A stretch of 64,000 nt of DNA from Frankineae bacterium MT45. Its GTDB lineage: Bacteria; Actinomycetota; Actinomycetes; Mycobacteriales; Jatrophihabitantaceae. A program made the position numbers and the translations under genes. The notes below the pieces were generated by a model. That model worked only from the letters and a program-made list of their open reading frames with translations. It had not been told where the DNA came from and did no database searches. Position 1 is the stretch's first letter; every line of letters starts with the position of its first letter. Positions 19,957 to 27,315 of the stretch are shown one piece after another. The stretch spans positions 434,001 to 498,000 of the forward strand of contig LT629697.1 of NCBI GenBank assembly GCA_900100325.1. The letters run 5' to 3'.

Positions 19957-20688
19957 ATGAGTGACACCCCGCCGAAGGTTGTTGTCGTCGTTCCGACGTA
20001 CAACGAGCGGGAGAACCTGCCAGTCCTCGTCGCCCAGCTCGAGTCGCTGGGGGTGCCGAATCTGCACGTCCTGGTCGTCGACGACAACTCCCCGGACGGC
20101 ACCGGTGACATCGCCGACAAGATGGTCGTCGAGTCGGACAACATTCACAGCGTTCTACACCGCACCGAGAAGAACGGCCTGGGACGGGCCTACGTCGCCG
20201 GCATCACCCAGGCGCTGGCCGATGGGGCCGATGTCGTCATTCAGATGGACGCCGACCTCTCCCACCCCACCGACGTCATCCCGCTGATGCTCAAGACGCT
20301 CGACGACCCGCAGACGGCCGTTGTGATCGGGTCGCGCTACGTCGACGGCGGTTCGGTGGCCACCGAGTGGTCAGGCCGGCGCAAGGCGCTCTCGGCCTTC
20401 GCCAACAGCTACGTCGACGCGATCCTGGGTCTGAAGGTCAAGGACGTCACCGCCGGTTTCAAGGCGTGGAAGGCCCAGACGCTCCGCGACATCCAGGTCT
20501 CCACCATTCGCAGCGACGGTTACGCGTTCCAGGTCGAGATGAACTACCGCACGATCCAGCGTGGGCTGAAGGTCGTCGAGGTCCCGATCAATTTCGAGGA
20601 ACGGGCCAAGGGCTCGTCCAAGATGAACTTCTCGGTCCAGGTCGAGTCGGCGCTGATGCCGTGGAAGTTGCGCTTCGGCAAGCACTGA
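19957..20688 (+). CDS. Polyprenol-phosphate mannosyltransferase (Ppm/DPM1-like)
   Basis: GT2 glycosyltransferase, 243 residues, that transfers mannose from GDP-mannose to polyprenyl phosphate. Motifs are VVVPTYNERENLPVL, LVVDDNSPDGTGDIAD, the DAD-type metal site in QMDADLSHP, GSRYVDGGSV and the acceptor-binding W-S-G-R-R segment. It lacks the C-terminal membrane anchor seen in some Dpm1 proteins. ATG 19957 has GAAGGA just upstream. The product is the donor for lipoglycan enzymes such as the MptB-like protein at 36415. Confidence 0.9.
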   Translation: MSDTPPKVVVVVPTYNERENLPVLVAQLESLGVPNLHVLVVDDNSPDGTGDIADKMVVESDNIHSVLHRTEKNGLGRAYVAGITQALADGADVVIQMDADLSHPTDVIPLMLKTLDDPQTAVVIGSRYVDGGSVATEWSGRRKALSAFANSYVDAILGLKVKDVTAGFKAWKAQTLRDIQVSTIRSDGYAFQVEMNYRTIQRGLKVVEVPINFEERAKGSSKMNFSVQVESALMPWKLRFGKH

Positions 20689-20738
20689 CGGCTGCCGATG
20701 GGCGGCTGGTGTTCGACGGCAAGGGTGGGCGGTGCTGG

Positions 20739-21932
20739 CTAGAGGTCGGTGCCGCGACAGAACTCGGCGAAGCGGCGCCAGGCCGCCGGAAGCGCCCAGA
20801 TGGCTATATGCACTAGCCACGGGCTGCGGAGATACAGCTTCAGCTTGCGGGCGCCCGAGGTCATCTCGGCGCCGAGGACGGCGCTCACCTGGCTGCGATA
20901 CCCGGCCGTAGCCGCGTCCACCGCCTGCTGATCGGCGGCGCGAGCGATCTGGGCTGCGGCCGCCCCGGCCCAGGTGCCGGAGCGCAGCGCGTAGGAGATC
21001 CCCTCGCGGGTCAGTGGCTCCAGTAACCCGGCGGCGTCGCCGGCCACCAACACCCGTCCGCGGGCGAGCGGTGAGTCGTCCGTGCGGCAGCGGGTCAGGT
21101 GCCCGGAATCATGCACCGGCTCGAAGTGGGCCAGCCCGTGACGGGCGATGAGGTCGCGGTAGTACTGCCGCAGGGCCTCCCCGGAGCCGCGGGCTCCGAT
21201 GACGCCAACCGTGAGCGTCTCACCTTTGGGGAAGACCCAGCCGTAGGAGCCGGGCAGCGGACCCCAGTCGACCAGCACGGTGCCGCTCCACCGCTGGGCG
21301 ACGCCCGGTGGAACGGGGATCTCCGCCTCCAGGCCGAGATCAACCTGGCCGAACTCGACCCCCACGTGACGGGCCACCCGGCTCGCTGAGCCGTCAGCCC
21401 CGACGACGGCCCGGGCCCGCAGGGTCGTCCCGTCGGCCAGGGTCAGCGTGACGCCATCGGTGTCCTCGGAGAGCGATTGCATCGCGGTGCCCTCGCGGAA
21501 GTGCGCACCGGAGGCGATGGCGACCCGAGCAAGTGCGTCGTCGAATTCCGAACGATTGACGAGGGAGAGCACCTCACGTCCGTCGTCTCGGTGAGTTCGC
21601 CGCCAGCGCCCATTGAGGGTGAAGGCGAGCGTGTTGATGCTCTGCCGGACGGGGATCTCGAAGCCGGGTGGGAGGGCGCCCCGGGAGTAGCCGATGAGGC
21701 CGCCGCCGCAGGTCTTGTAGCGGGGCATGGTGGCGCGATCGAGGAGGATGACGCTGGCTCCGGCCTCGGCCGCTGCCCGGGCCGCGCTTGATCCGGCGGG
21801 GCCGGCGCCGATGACGGCCACGTCCCAGACCAGCTCTGACGCTTCTGCGGAGTCACTTTCGCGGGCGGACTCGTGCGCCTCTTGGGCGGTTGGGGCGTCG
21901 TCCATTGCGGTGACGACGATACCGGCTGCCAT
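20739..21932 (-). CDS. Geranylgeranyl-reductase-family FAD oxidoreductase
   Basis: FAD-dependent enzyme, up to 397 residues, of the geranylgeranyl reductase/GilR-like group that saturates isoprenoid chains (for example menaquinone side chains or lipid precursors). Rossmann motif VAVIGAGPAGSSAARAAAE with LLDRATMPRYKTCGG follows a ~35-residue acidic leader. The second FAD motif is GRVLVAGDAAGLLEPLTREGI. ATG 21932 opens the frame; the ATG at 21905 (MDDAPT) is also possible. Convergent with the Ppm synthase gene. The substrate is unknown; a role in polyprenol or quinone saturation is only inferred. Confidence 0.85.
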   Translation of the reverse strand: MAAGIVVTAMDDAPTAQEAHESARESDSAEASELVWDVAVIGAGPAGSSAARAAAEAGASVILLDRATMPRYKTCGGGLIGYSRGALPPGFEIPVRQSINTLAFTLNGRWRRTHRDDGREVLSLVNRSEFDDALARVAIASGAHFREGTAMQSLSEDTDGVTLTLADGTTLRARAVVGADGSASRVARHVGVEFGQVDLGLEAEIPVPPGVAQRWSGTVLVDWGPLPGSYGWVFPKGETLTVGVIGARGSGEALRQYYRDLIARHGLAHFEPVHDSGHLTRCRTDDSPLARGRVLVAGDAAGLLEPLTREGISYALRSGTWAGAAAAQIARAADQQAVDAATAGYRSQVSAVLGAEMTSGARKLKLYLRSPWLVHIAIWALPAAWRRFAEFCRGTDL

Positions 21933-22039
21933 CGGGGCGGGAGGGGAGCGACGGAGGCGGCTACCCGCAGGGCCCGCGAGGCAGGCCGATAGGCTCGACG
22001 ACTATCCCCCAGTGCTGACGGAGTGGAAGAGGTATCACC

Positions 22040-22621
22040 ATGAAGAAGTCCCTCACCCTGGTTGTCGCGGCGGTCGCGGCCGGTGTGATCCTGCGTAAGC
22101 GTCGCTCGGGGGCGGCCGATGCCGCGATGTGGCGTGAGGCGACGTCTGGTCCGGCTCCGTCCCGCTCGGCTACGTCGCCGGCGCCAAAGCCCGTGAACTC
22201 GACGACCCCGAAGCCGGCTGCCGCGCCGCCTGCTGCCCCGCCGGTGGCCGCGAGCCCTGTTTCGCCGGAGCCCGCGAAGGAGGCAACCCCGGCCGCCGCC
22301 GAGCAGGCCACGGTCGAGTCGGTGGCCGCGCAGGAGCCAACGGCCTCCGAAGCTGCGTCTGAGCCTCGGGTCGGTGCCCACGCTGCGGCTGAGCCCGAAG
22401 AGACGCCTGCGCCCGCTCCGGTGGTCGCGTCAGCGCCCCAGCCGGTCCCGGCTCCCTCCGACGAGCCGGTTCCCGCGCCCGCTCCGGAGGCCCAGATCAA
22501 CGGATCGGCACCCCAGCCGCTCCCGACCGAGAGTGCACCGCCGGCTGCCGCTCCGGCACCGAAGCCCGGCCCACCGAAGGGCAACGGCGGCAATGGCGGC
22601 AAGGGCGAGAAGAAGGCCTGA
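22040..22621 (+). CDS. DLW-39-like small protein with long Ala/Pro-rich tail
   Basis: A 193-residue protein. The first ~38 residues (hydrophobic helix MKKSLTLVVAAVAAGVI, basic RKRR, then MWREAT) match the pattern of the tiny DLW-39 family found near gyrA and these tRNAs in actinobacteria, where the whole protein is about 39 residues. The rest is Ala/Pro/Glu-rich low complexity ending in a Gly/Lys-rich GNGGNGGKGEKK. ATG 22040 follows GAAGAGG. Function unknown; the helix suggests membrane association. The long tail is unusual for the family. Confidence 0.75.
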   Translation: MKKSLTLVVAAVAAGVILRKRRSGAADAAMWREATSGPAPSRSATSPAPKPVNSTTPKPAAAPPAAPPVAASPVSPEPAKEATPAAAEQATVESVAAQEPTASEAASEPRVGAHAAAEPEETPAPAPVVASAPQPVPAPSDEPVPAPAPEAQINGSAPQPLPTESAPPAAAPAPKPGPPKGNGGNGGKGEKKA

Positions 22622-22631
22622 GTCTCAGCCG

Positions 22632-22662
22632 ACCCGCCGTCCGCAGCCTTGCGGCGGCGGGC
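22632..22662 (+). terminator. GC-rich hairpin after the DLW-39-like gene
   Basis: Imperfect GC-rich inverted repeat (ACCCGCCGTCCGC against GCGGCGGCGGGCC with a 6-nt loop) eleven bases after the stop codon. No T-tract is seen; it may act as a weak terminator before tRNA-Ala. Confidence 0.4.
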
Positions 22663-22737
22663 CAGCTGTGGTCGTGACCCGGCCGAATACCGGGTAGCCT
22701 GTTAGGGCCACCGTGGGTCACCGCGGCAGCGTCACCC

Positions 22738-22810
22738 GGGGACGTAGCTCAATTGGCAGAGCACTGCCTTTGCAAGGCAGGGGTTAGGGGTTCGATTCCC
22801 CTCGTCTCCA
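22738..22810 (+). tRNA. tRNA-Ala (TGC anticodon)
   Basis: Seventy-three-nt cloverleaf: acceptor GGGGACG/CGTCTCC with one G-T pair, discriminator A, D-stem GCTC/GAGC, anticodon arm CTGCC-TTTGCAA-GGCAG, T-arm AGGGG-TTCGATT-CCCCT. Its 3' part is duplicated downstream, marking it as an integration target. Confidence 0.97.
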
Positions 22811-22811
22811 C
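22767..22811 (+). repeat. Attachment-site-like repeat, left copy (inside tRNA-Ala)
   Basis: The 45 bp from the anticodon loop to the tRNA 3' end plus one base recur at 25420-25463 with one deletion and one substitution. The last 11-13 bp also recur at 24122-24134. This is the pattern left by site-specific integration into a tRNA gene, the left copy restoring the tRNA. Confidence 0.8.
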
Positions 22812-22819
22812 GCATGTGA

Positions 22820-24093
22820 TGTCTCTGGACATCGTTCACATTTGTCTTCAGACATCGTAGGCACCCTGAGTCGTTTCTTTGGCTTGGGGTGTTCTGCTTT
22901 TTCGGGCTCCGGTGGGTTGGTAGTCGCGGGTGGGGTCGAGGGTGAGTTCGCGGAGTAGTTCGCCGTCGGTGGTTATGACGCGGATGTGTAGGTCGTGGAC
23001 GAGGATGCGGACGGGTGTTCCGGCGTGGGTGATGCCGATGCCGATGTGGTGGAGTTTCCCGGCGTGGCGGAGGGTGAGTTTGCCGAGGTTGTCGACGTGG
23101 TCGGTGCGCAGGCGGTAGTGGTGTGCGAGGGGTGATCCGGTGGGGGTTGCTTTGGGGCGTGCGGTGTAGGCGGTGGTGGGGGTGGCTCGGTTGAGGGCGC
23201 GGTGTGGGCGTTGGTTGTTGTAGTAGTCGCGGAATTCGTCGAGTTGTTGTTGGAGGTCGGCGAGGGTGGTGGCTGGGGGGAGTTTGTTTAGTCTTTTCTT
23301 CAGTGTTTGGTGGAACCGTTCGATTTTTCCGCAGGTTTGTGGGTGGTAGGGGCGGGAGTTTTTCTGGGTGATGGAGAGGTCGCGGAGTTGGGTTTGGAAG
23401 GCGTTGCGGCCGTGGCGGTAGCGGCCGGTGAAGACGGCGCCGTTGTCGGATAGGACGCTGGCGGGTGGGCCGTATTCGGTGATGAGGTCGGTGAACATGG
23501 TGGTGACCGCGGGGCCGCCGGTGACGGTGTGGTGGGCTCGGGCACCGAGGAGGAGTCGGGAGTGATCGTCGAGGAAGTTGAGGATCTCGACGGGGGTGGC
23601 GTCGGCGAGCTGCCAGTGGGTGAAGTCGGTCTGCCAGGTTTCGTTGGGTTGGTCGGCTGCGAAGCGGGTGTAGGAGGATTTGGGGCGTTTACGGGGTTGT
23701 GGGGTGACGAACCCGCGGCGGGACAGGATCCGCCAGATCGCTGAGGTTGAGGGTGGTATCAGGCCGTTGCGGGCGAGGTGGGCGGCGATGGTGTGGGCGC
23801 CGGCGTCGAGGCCGGCGTCGAGCAGTTGTTTGCGTAGCTCGACTATGCGGGTTTCGGTGTGGTCATCGATGCGTGTCGGTGAGGTGTGGGGACGGCGGGA
23901 GCGCGGATTCAGCCCGGCCTCGCCTTCGTTGAGGTAGCGGGCGACGAGGGTTTGGACCCATCGCCGCGACACGTGGTAGTCGCGGGCGACTTCGGCTTTC
24001 GGACGTCCCTCGACCAGGACAGCAGTGACAACGACTCGGGCCAACGACATGGTCCACACCCCTGAACTTGAGTGTGAACGATGTCTGAGGACA
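22820..24093 (-). mobile_element. IS481-family insertion sequence
   Basis: Element of about 1.27 kb with one transposase gene. Terminal inverted repeats are TGTCTCTGGACATCGTTCACA at 22820-22840 in essence, matched by 24073-24093 in reverse with 17 of 21 positions identical. At the left end a related 15-mer (TGTCTTCAGACATCG) repeats 23 bp inward at 22843. No convincing target duplication is visible. It starts nine bases after the tRNA-Ala discriminator base. Confidence 0.8.
22848..24059 (-). CDS. IS481-family DDE transposase
   Basis: A 403-residue transposase. The N-terminus is a helix-turn-helix with KAEVARDYHVSRRWVQTLV followed by a second DNA-binding region. The integrase core has the acids D145 (WQTDFTHWQ), D205 (VLSDNGAVF) and E247 (CGKIERFHQ). 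A C-terminal segment of about 120 residues with HHYRLRTDHVDNLGKL is typical of the actinobacterial IS481 group. Start is GTG 24059 or ATG 24050. The frame is intact, so the element could still be active. Confidence 0.93.
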   Translation of the reverse strand: MWTMSLARVVVTAVLVEGRPKAEVARDYHVSRRWVQTLVARYLNEGEAGLNPRSRRPHTSPTRIDDHTETRIVELRKQLLDAGLDAGAHTIAAHLARNGLIPPSTSAIWRILSRRGFVTPQPRKRPKSSYTRFAADQPNETWQTDFTHWQLADATPVEILNFLDDHSRLLLGARAHHTVTGGPAVTTMFTDLITEYGPPASVLSDNGAVFTGRYRHGRNAFQTQLRDLSITQKNSRPYHPQTCGKIERFHQTLKKRLNKLPPATTLADLQQQLDEFRDYYNNQRPHRALNRATPTTAYTARPKATPTGSPLAHHYRLRTDHVDNLGKLTLRHAGKLHHIGIGITHAGTPVRILVHDLHIRVITTDGELLRELTLDPTRDYQPTGARKSRTPQAKETTQGAYDV

Positions 24094-24121
24094 CCCGTGC
24101 ACTATGTCCTGAACCCAGACA

Positions 24122-24143
24122 CCCTCGTCTCCACCCATGTGAT
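24122..24143 (+). repeat. Short middle copy of the tRNA-Ala 3' end
   Basis: CCCTCGTCTCCAC plus CATGTGATG repeats the sequence at the tRNA-Ala 3' end and its first flanking bases (22799-22821) with one mismatch. It lies 28 bp after the IS right end, so the IS is flanked by direct copies of this sequence. Confidence 0.75.
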
Positions 24144-24179
24144 GAGTCGCGACATGGGTCTCATCTGAGTCGCGACATG
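24144..24179. repeat. Paired 13-bp repeats, possible IS-end remnant
   Basis: GAGTCGCGACATG occurs at 24144-24156 and 24167-24179, period 23 bp, the same spacing as the paired repeats at the left end of the IS481 element. It directly follows the CATGTGATG that also precedes the IS. It may be the terminus of a lost second element. Confidence 0.5.
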
Positions 24180-24192
24180 TGTCAGTCAGAAT

Positions 24193-24220
24193 GCCTCGGG
24201 CCATCGGCACGGGGCTTTTT
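24193..24220 (+). terminator. Rho-independent terminator
   Basis: GCCTCG pairs with CGGGGC across an 11-nt loop and is followed by TTTTT (24216-24220). Its orientation matches tRNA-Ala, so it may be the tRNA's original terminator pushed away by the inserted DNA. Confidence 0.55.
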
Positions 24221-24358
24221 GTGTGTTGCGCCAGTAGCTCTTGGTCGGGTCGATGGTGTTTGTGGCTAGGACTTCGCCGGCGATGGAGCTGATTTCAAGG
24301 CGACCGCGCTAAGTGTCTGAACTCGAACACAGAGTATCCGGAAGTTACACTGACCGCC

Positions 24359-25282
24359 ATGCAGGTACAGGCTGTGGATCACTTCTCACTAGTGGAGACG
24401 GTTGTCTCGAAGACCAGTGAGCTTGTCGACTACTTCACACGGATCGAGGCGCTGGCGAGGCAGCAATCGTGCGACGTCTACTGGCGCGGCCAGGCCGATC
24501 AATCCTGGAGCGTGACTTCCTCCTTGGTTCGACGCATGAGCAGTGACGCTCTCACCGATGGTGAGCTTCGAGATGCCGAGGCCTCGATTCTCCAAGAAGC
24601 TCAGCGATGGATGTCCCAGACGGCGCCAGATTTGCGGAGCGACCTCGAGTGGCTGGCGTACCTGCAGCACAACTGGGTGCCCACCCGTCTGCTCGATTTC
24701 ACCCCGGATCCACTCGTCGCGACGTTCTTTGCGTGTGAGTCCCTCGACATGGTCGATGGCCGGGTCTTTGCTGTGCTGGTCAAGAACGACCAAAAACCCG
24801 TTCTCGATGGCAGCACCGCGTACGAGATCAACAAAACACCCAGCGGACAAGTCAGAGTCTTTCGACCACGGCCGCAGGTGTCGCCACGTCTGGCGGCGCA
24901 GTCCGGCGTTTTCATTCTCGGGAAGTTGCCGTCAACGCACGTAAATCGGTGGGTGAAGGACGAATTCGTCCGGGAACGTCAGATGCTCAAGGACGAGGTT
25001 GCAAGCATAATGTCGCTCCCGTTCTACTTCAGACGCGAGGATCAGGCGGCAAGGCCAACGTCGCTGGCTGTGGCGGCATATACCGCAAGAATTCACATCA
25101 ACAAAGCCTCAGTACGACGAGAACTTCGGCGGGAGGGGCCTGGCAACAGGAACCTGAAGCCAACGACTCGCATCGATCACGCATACTGCTACCCAGACGT
25201 AGACGGTATGCGCCGGTATTCACGAACCTGGGAGAAGGTTTTTGTCGGCGCATCACAGCCAACGGGCGCGTACACGGTCTAG
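24359..25282 (+). CDS. FRG-domain protein
   Basis: A 307-residue cytoplasmic protein. The FRG domain is shown by YWRGQADQSW (41-50), SSLVRR, LAYLQHNWVPTRLLDFTPDPLVATFFA (about 99-125; the QH.xPTRLLD core is diagnostic), and RLAAQSGVFIL later. FRG proteins are enriched in mobile islands and defence loci, but their activity is largely unknown. The gene lies alone between the middle and right tRNA-Ala repeats, so it is the only non-IS cargo of that segment. Its base composition is visibly less GC-rich than the core genes around it. ATG at 24359. Confidence 0.8.
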   Translation: MQVQAVDHFSLVETVVSKTSELVDYFTRIEALARQQSCDVYWRGQADQSWSVTSSLVRRMSSDALTDGELRDAEASILQEAQRWMSQTAPDLRSDLEWLAYLQHNWVPTRLLDFTPDPLVATFFACESLDMVDGRVFAVLVKNDQKPVLDGSTAYEINKTPSGQVRVFRPRPQVSPRLAAQSGVFILGKLPSTHVNRWVKDEFVRERQMLKDEVASIMSLPFYFRREDQAARPTSLAVAAYTARIHINKASVRRELRREGPGNRNLKPTTRIDHAYCYPDVDGMRRYSRTWEKVFVGASQPTGAYTV

Positions 25283-25582
25283 CGCATCAATCCGTGCCCC
25301 ACGCATGCCCAATTGGGCATGGGCTTACGGACAAAGAAGGGTCATTTGCGGACAGCTGACGACGGTTCCGCCAATTCACGAATCGTTGGCGATACGGCCA
25401 CTCCGATTGTGCCGCTCACCCTTTGCAAGGCAGGGGTTAGGGTTTGATTCCCCTCGTCTCCACCCACCCGCAGGACACGCAAGCACTCGCCGCAGTGCCC
25501 AATCTTCGCCGTTGCCGTCACGGCCAACCCGCTTCCTTTTCGTGACGCCGGGCCGAACAACCAGAGTGCATTCGCAATGTGA
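25283..25582. other. Gene-free stretch carrying the right att-like repeat
   Basis: Three hundred bases between the FRG gene and the vapC-like gene. The only clear content is the truncated tRNA-Ala copy at 25420-25463. No open frame is supported. Confidence 0.6.
25420..25463 (+). repeat. Attachment-site-like repeat, right copy (tRNA-Ala fragment)
   Basis: Forty-four bases matching tRNA-Ala from anticodon loop to 3' end, with a one-base deletion in the G-run and a C to T change in the T-loop. The 5' half of the tRNA is absent, so it is not a functional gene. It marks the right limit of DNA inserted at tRNA-Ala. Confidence 0.85.
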
Positions 25583-26053
25583 TCACTTGTTCGAACGAGG
25601 ACGACGTTTCTGCTGTGCGCGCGGCCAGTACGCAGGCGGGTCAGTCCGCGGGTTGGTGACCTCGTGCCGGGTCGATACAGCTATTTCCCTTACCAGGACC
25701 AACCGCTGTTCCGGCTCCAAGGCAAGTTCTTCGACGATTGGCCGGATCGCGGCTACAACCCCAGCAAGGGCGTACGCAAGGCCATCTAGCCCACGTTTCG
25801 TGCTCTGCCGATATCTGATGTGGTGCAGACCAGAATCTCGGATTGCGCGACATTCGTCGGGACTCGACAGTTGTGAACTGTCGTTCGTGAGGATCGCGTC
25901 GAACCCGCGCTGTCGAGCATCGCGAAGCAGATGAACGTCCTTCTTACTTTTCCACCCGAGGTCGACGACGTGCGACACGTCGTGTCCGGGCAGGAGTCGG
26001 CGGATTGGTTCGACGAACTGCATCGGGACGTCTTCATCTAAGAGCAGCCGCAT
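25583..26053 (-). CDS. VapC45-like PIN/DUF5615-type toxin
   Basis: A 156-residue protein with a PIN-like RNase fold: MRLLLDEDVPMQFVEPIRRLLP at the N-terminus (the LDEDV acids), HDVSHVVDLGWKSKKD, and FDAILTNDSSQL with the second acid. This arrangement matches the toxin of the two-gene DUF5615/DUF433 systems, for which the mycobacterial VapBC45 pair is the named example. The gene starts 8 bp after the antitoxin stop, antitoxin first, as expected. The last ~25 residues are basic and variable. RNA target unknown. Confidence 0.8.
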   Translation of the reverse strand: MRLLLDEDVPMQFVEPIRRLLPGHDVSHVVDLGWKSKKDVHLLRDARQRGFDAILTNDSSQLSSPDECRAIRDSGLHHIRYRQSTKRGLDGLAYALAGVVAAIRPIVEELALEPEQRLVLVREIAVSTRHEVTNPRTDPPAYWPRAQQKRRPRSNK

Positions 26054-26061
26054 CTGAGGAC

Positions 26062-26709
26062 TTAGGCAGCGTTGCTCGGATTGCGATAGGTACTCACGTA
26101 GATCGCGAATTCAACTGCACCTTCGGCGCTCCGCGGCGTGACGACGGGGTAAAAATCACCGATATCTTTGAGATCGACACCGTCCTCGATTAGTGATGCA
26201 ACTGCGTCGTACGGCACGCGGGTGCCCTCGATCACTGGGTATCCGCCACGCACGGCCCGATCGACTTCGATGCCATGGTTCGGCCTTCGGAGATCGACGA
26301 CGGTTCGGTCAGCGGATGTTACGAATGTGGAGAGCACGTCGATCATCGTGGCCAGCACGGGGTGGCTCTGGTCCATGCCAGTCAGATCGTGAGCCTGGTC
26401 CTCGGACTCCACCCAGATGACATCTCGGCCTGCCGGTACGAGGCGGTACGCCGACAGATGATCGACCGCACCGAGTCTTCGAAGGTTCCTGACCGCCTTT
26501 CGCACCCGCTGGAGTGGTATGTCCCGGCCGCGAAGGTAAACGAAGGTACGGAGGGCGATCACGTCCTCGAAGGAGTAGTGAACGGGTGAGTGAGGGCGAT
26601 AATTCTCCGGTACCAACAGAGGCTCCGCCGTACGCCCAGTTCGCCAATAGGCCAGTTGGCCCATCGAGGCGCCGCTCAGCGCGGCAGCTAGGTCTGGCGA
26701 ATAGGACAT
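26062..26709 (-). CDS. VapB45-like antitoxin (HTH + DUF433)
   Basis: A 215-residue protein. Residues ~10-80 look like a MerR-type DNA-binding domain (MGQLAYWRTGR, then YSFEDVIALRTFVYLRGRDIPLQRVRKAV). The C-terminal DUF433 domain (about 155-205) has GGYPVIEGTRVPYDAVASL and GVDLKDIGDFYP. This is the antitoxin layout of VapB45-type systems. The frame is open to 26874, but ATG 26709 has GGAGGAAT 6-7 bases upstream. It is the first gene of the pair and probably autoregulates its promoter. Confidence 0.85.
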   Translation of the reverse strand: MSYSPDLAAALSGASMGQLAYWRTGRTAEPLLVPENYRPHSPVHYSFEDVIALRTFVYLRGRDIPLQRVRKAVRNLRRLGAVDHLSAYRLVPAGRDVIWVESEDQAHDLTGMDQSHPVLATMIDVLSTFVTSADRTVVDLRRPNHGIEVDRAVRGGYPVIEGTRVPYDAVASLIEDGVDLKDIGDFYPVVTPRSAEGAVEFAIYVSTYRNPSNAA

Positions 26710-26881
26710 CGGATTCCTCCCTCTTCCGCGCGAGAGTAGCGCACGTTTGGGAACTACCCGCACCGGCGCTCCACCCTTCTCCGACCATAGTTCAGAGTCA
26801 CTCAAGCGGCGCCAGATTAGTGGCGCACAGCAACCAGAGCTCAGCTTGCGTGGAGCGTGTGTTAGCCGGAGCATCAGATTC

Positions 26882-27244
26882 GTGGAACAGCAATGCGAAC
26901 TGATCTTTGAGCGCGAGCAGCGCTACGTGGGGCGTGGTGCGATCTATCTCGTTGAGGTGGACGGAGTCGCCTTGAGCCCTCGGCTCACGGGAGGAGATTC
27001 AGTCAGAACTGCCGTATCCGCTGGAGAGCATGAGGTCAGAGTTAGCAGCGGCCATCGACGCTACCGCGCAATACAGTTGATGGTGCGCGACGGTGAAGAG
27101 CGCTACCTCTTGGTCGATCCCGGACGGATTAGCGCGGTGTGGCAGCCTCGGCTCGTTGACCGGCTCACTGGGATGGGTCTGGACGGTGAGGTTCGACGCA
27201 GGCATCAGCGCATCAGCGATCCGGTACCGAAGCACCTACGCTGA
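26882..27244 (+). CDS. Small hypothetical protein, PEGA-like beta domain
   Basis: About 120 residues from the GTG at 26882 (VEQQCELIFEREQRYVG). The middle, YLVEVDGVALSPRLTGGDSVRTAVSAGEHEVRVSSG, resembles the PEGA-like pattern in which a beta-sandwich presents a short solute-like turn and a GEHxVxV strand. No signal peptide or membrane helix. The start is uncertain because the frame is open from 26747. It diverges from the vapBC-like pair and precedes the GyrA-like gene by 71 bp. Function unknown. Confidence 0.55.
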   Translation: MEQQCELIFEREQRYVGRGAIYLVEVDGVALSPRLTGGDSVRTAVSAGEHEVRVSSGHRRYRAIQLMVRDGEERYLLVDPGRISAVWQPRLVDRLTGMGLDGEVRRRHQRISDPVPKHLR

Positions 27245-27315
27245 CCACCGGCAAGGGTGCGCCGCGTCCTGGGTGGAGTCGAGCGACTTCGGTAGCGCTC
27301 CACTATGGTCGCAAC

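Noticed and set aside
22812-24101. Target-site duplication flanking the IS481 element
   Set aside because: Bases next to the two inverted repeats (ending GCATGTGA and starting CCCGTGCA) do not match as a clear direct repeat.
25420-25463. Second tRNA-Ala gene
   Set aside because: Only the 3' half is present, with a deletion and a T-loop change, so it cannot fold as a tRNA.
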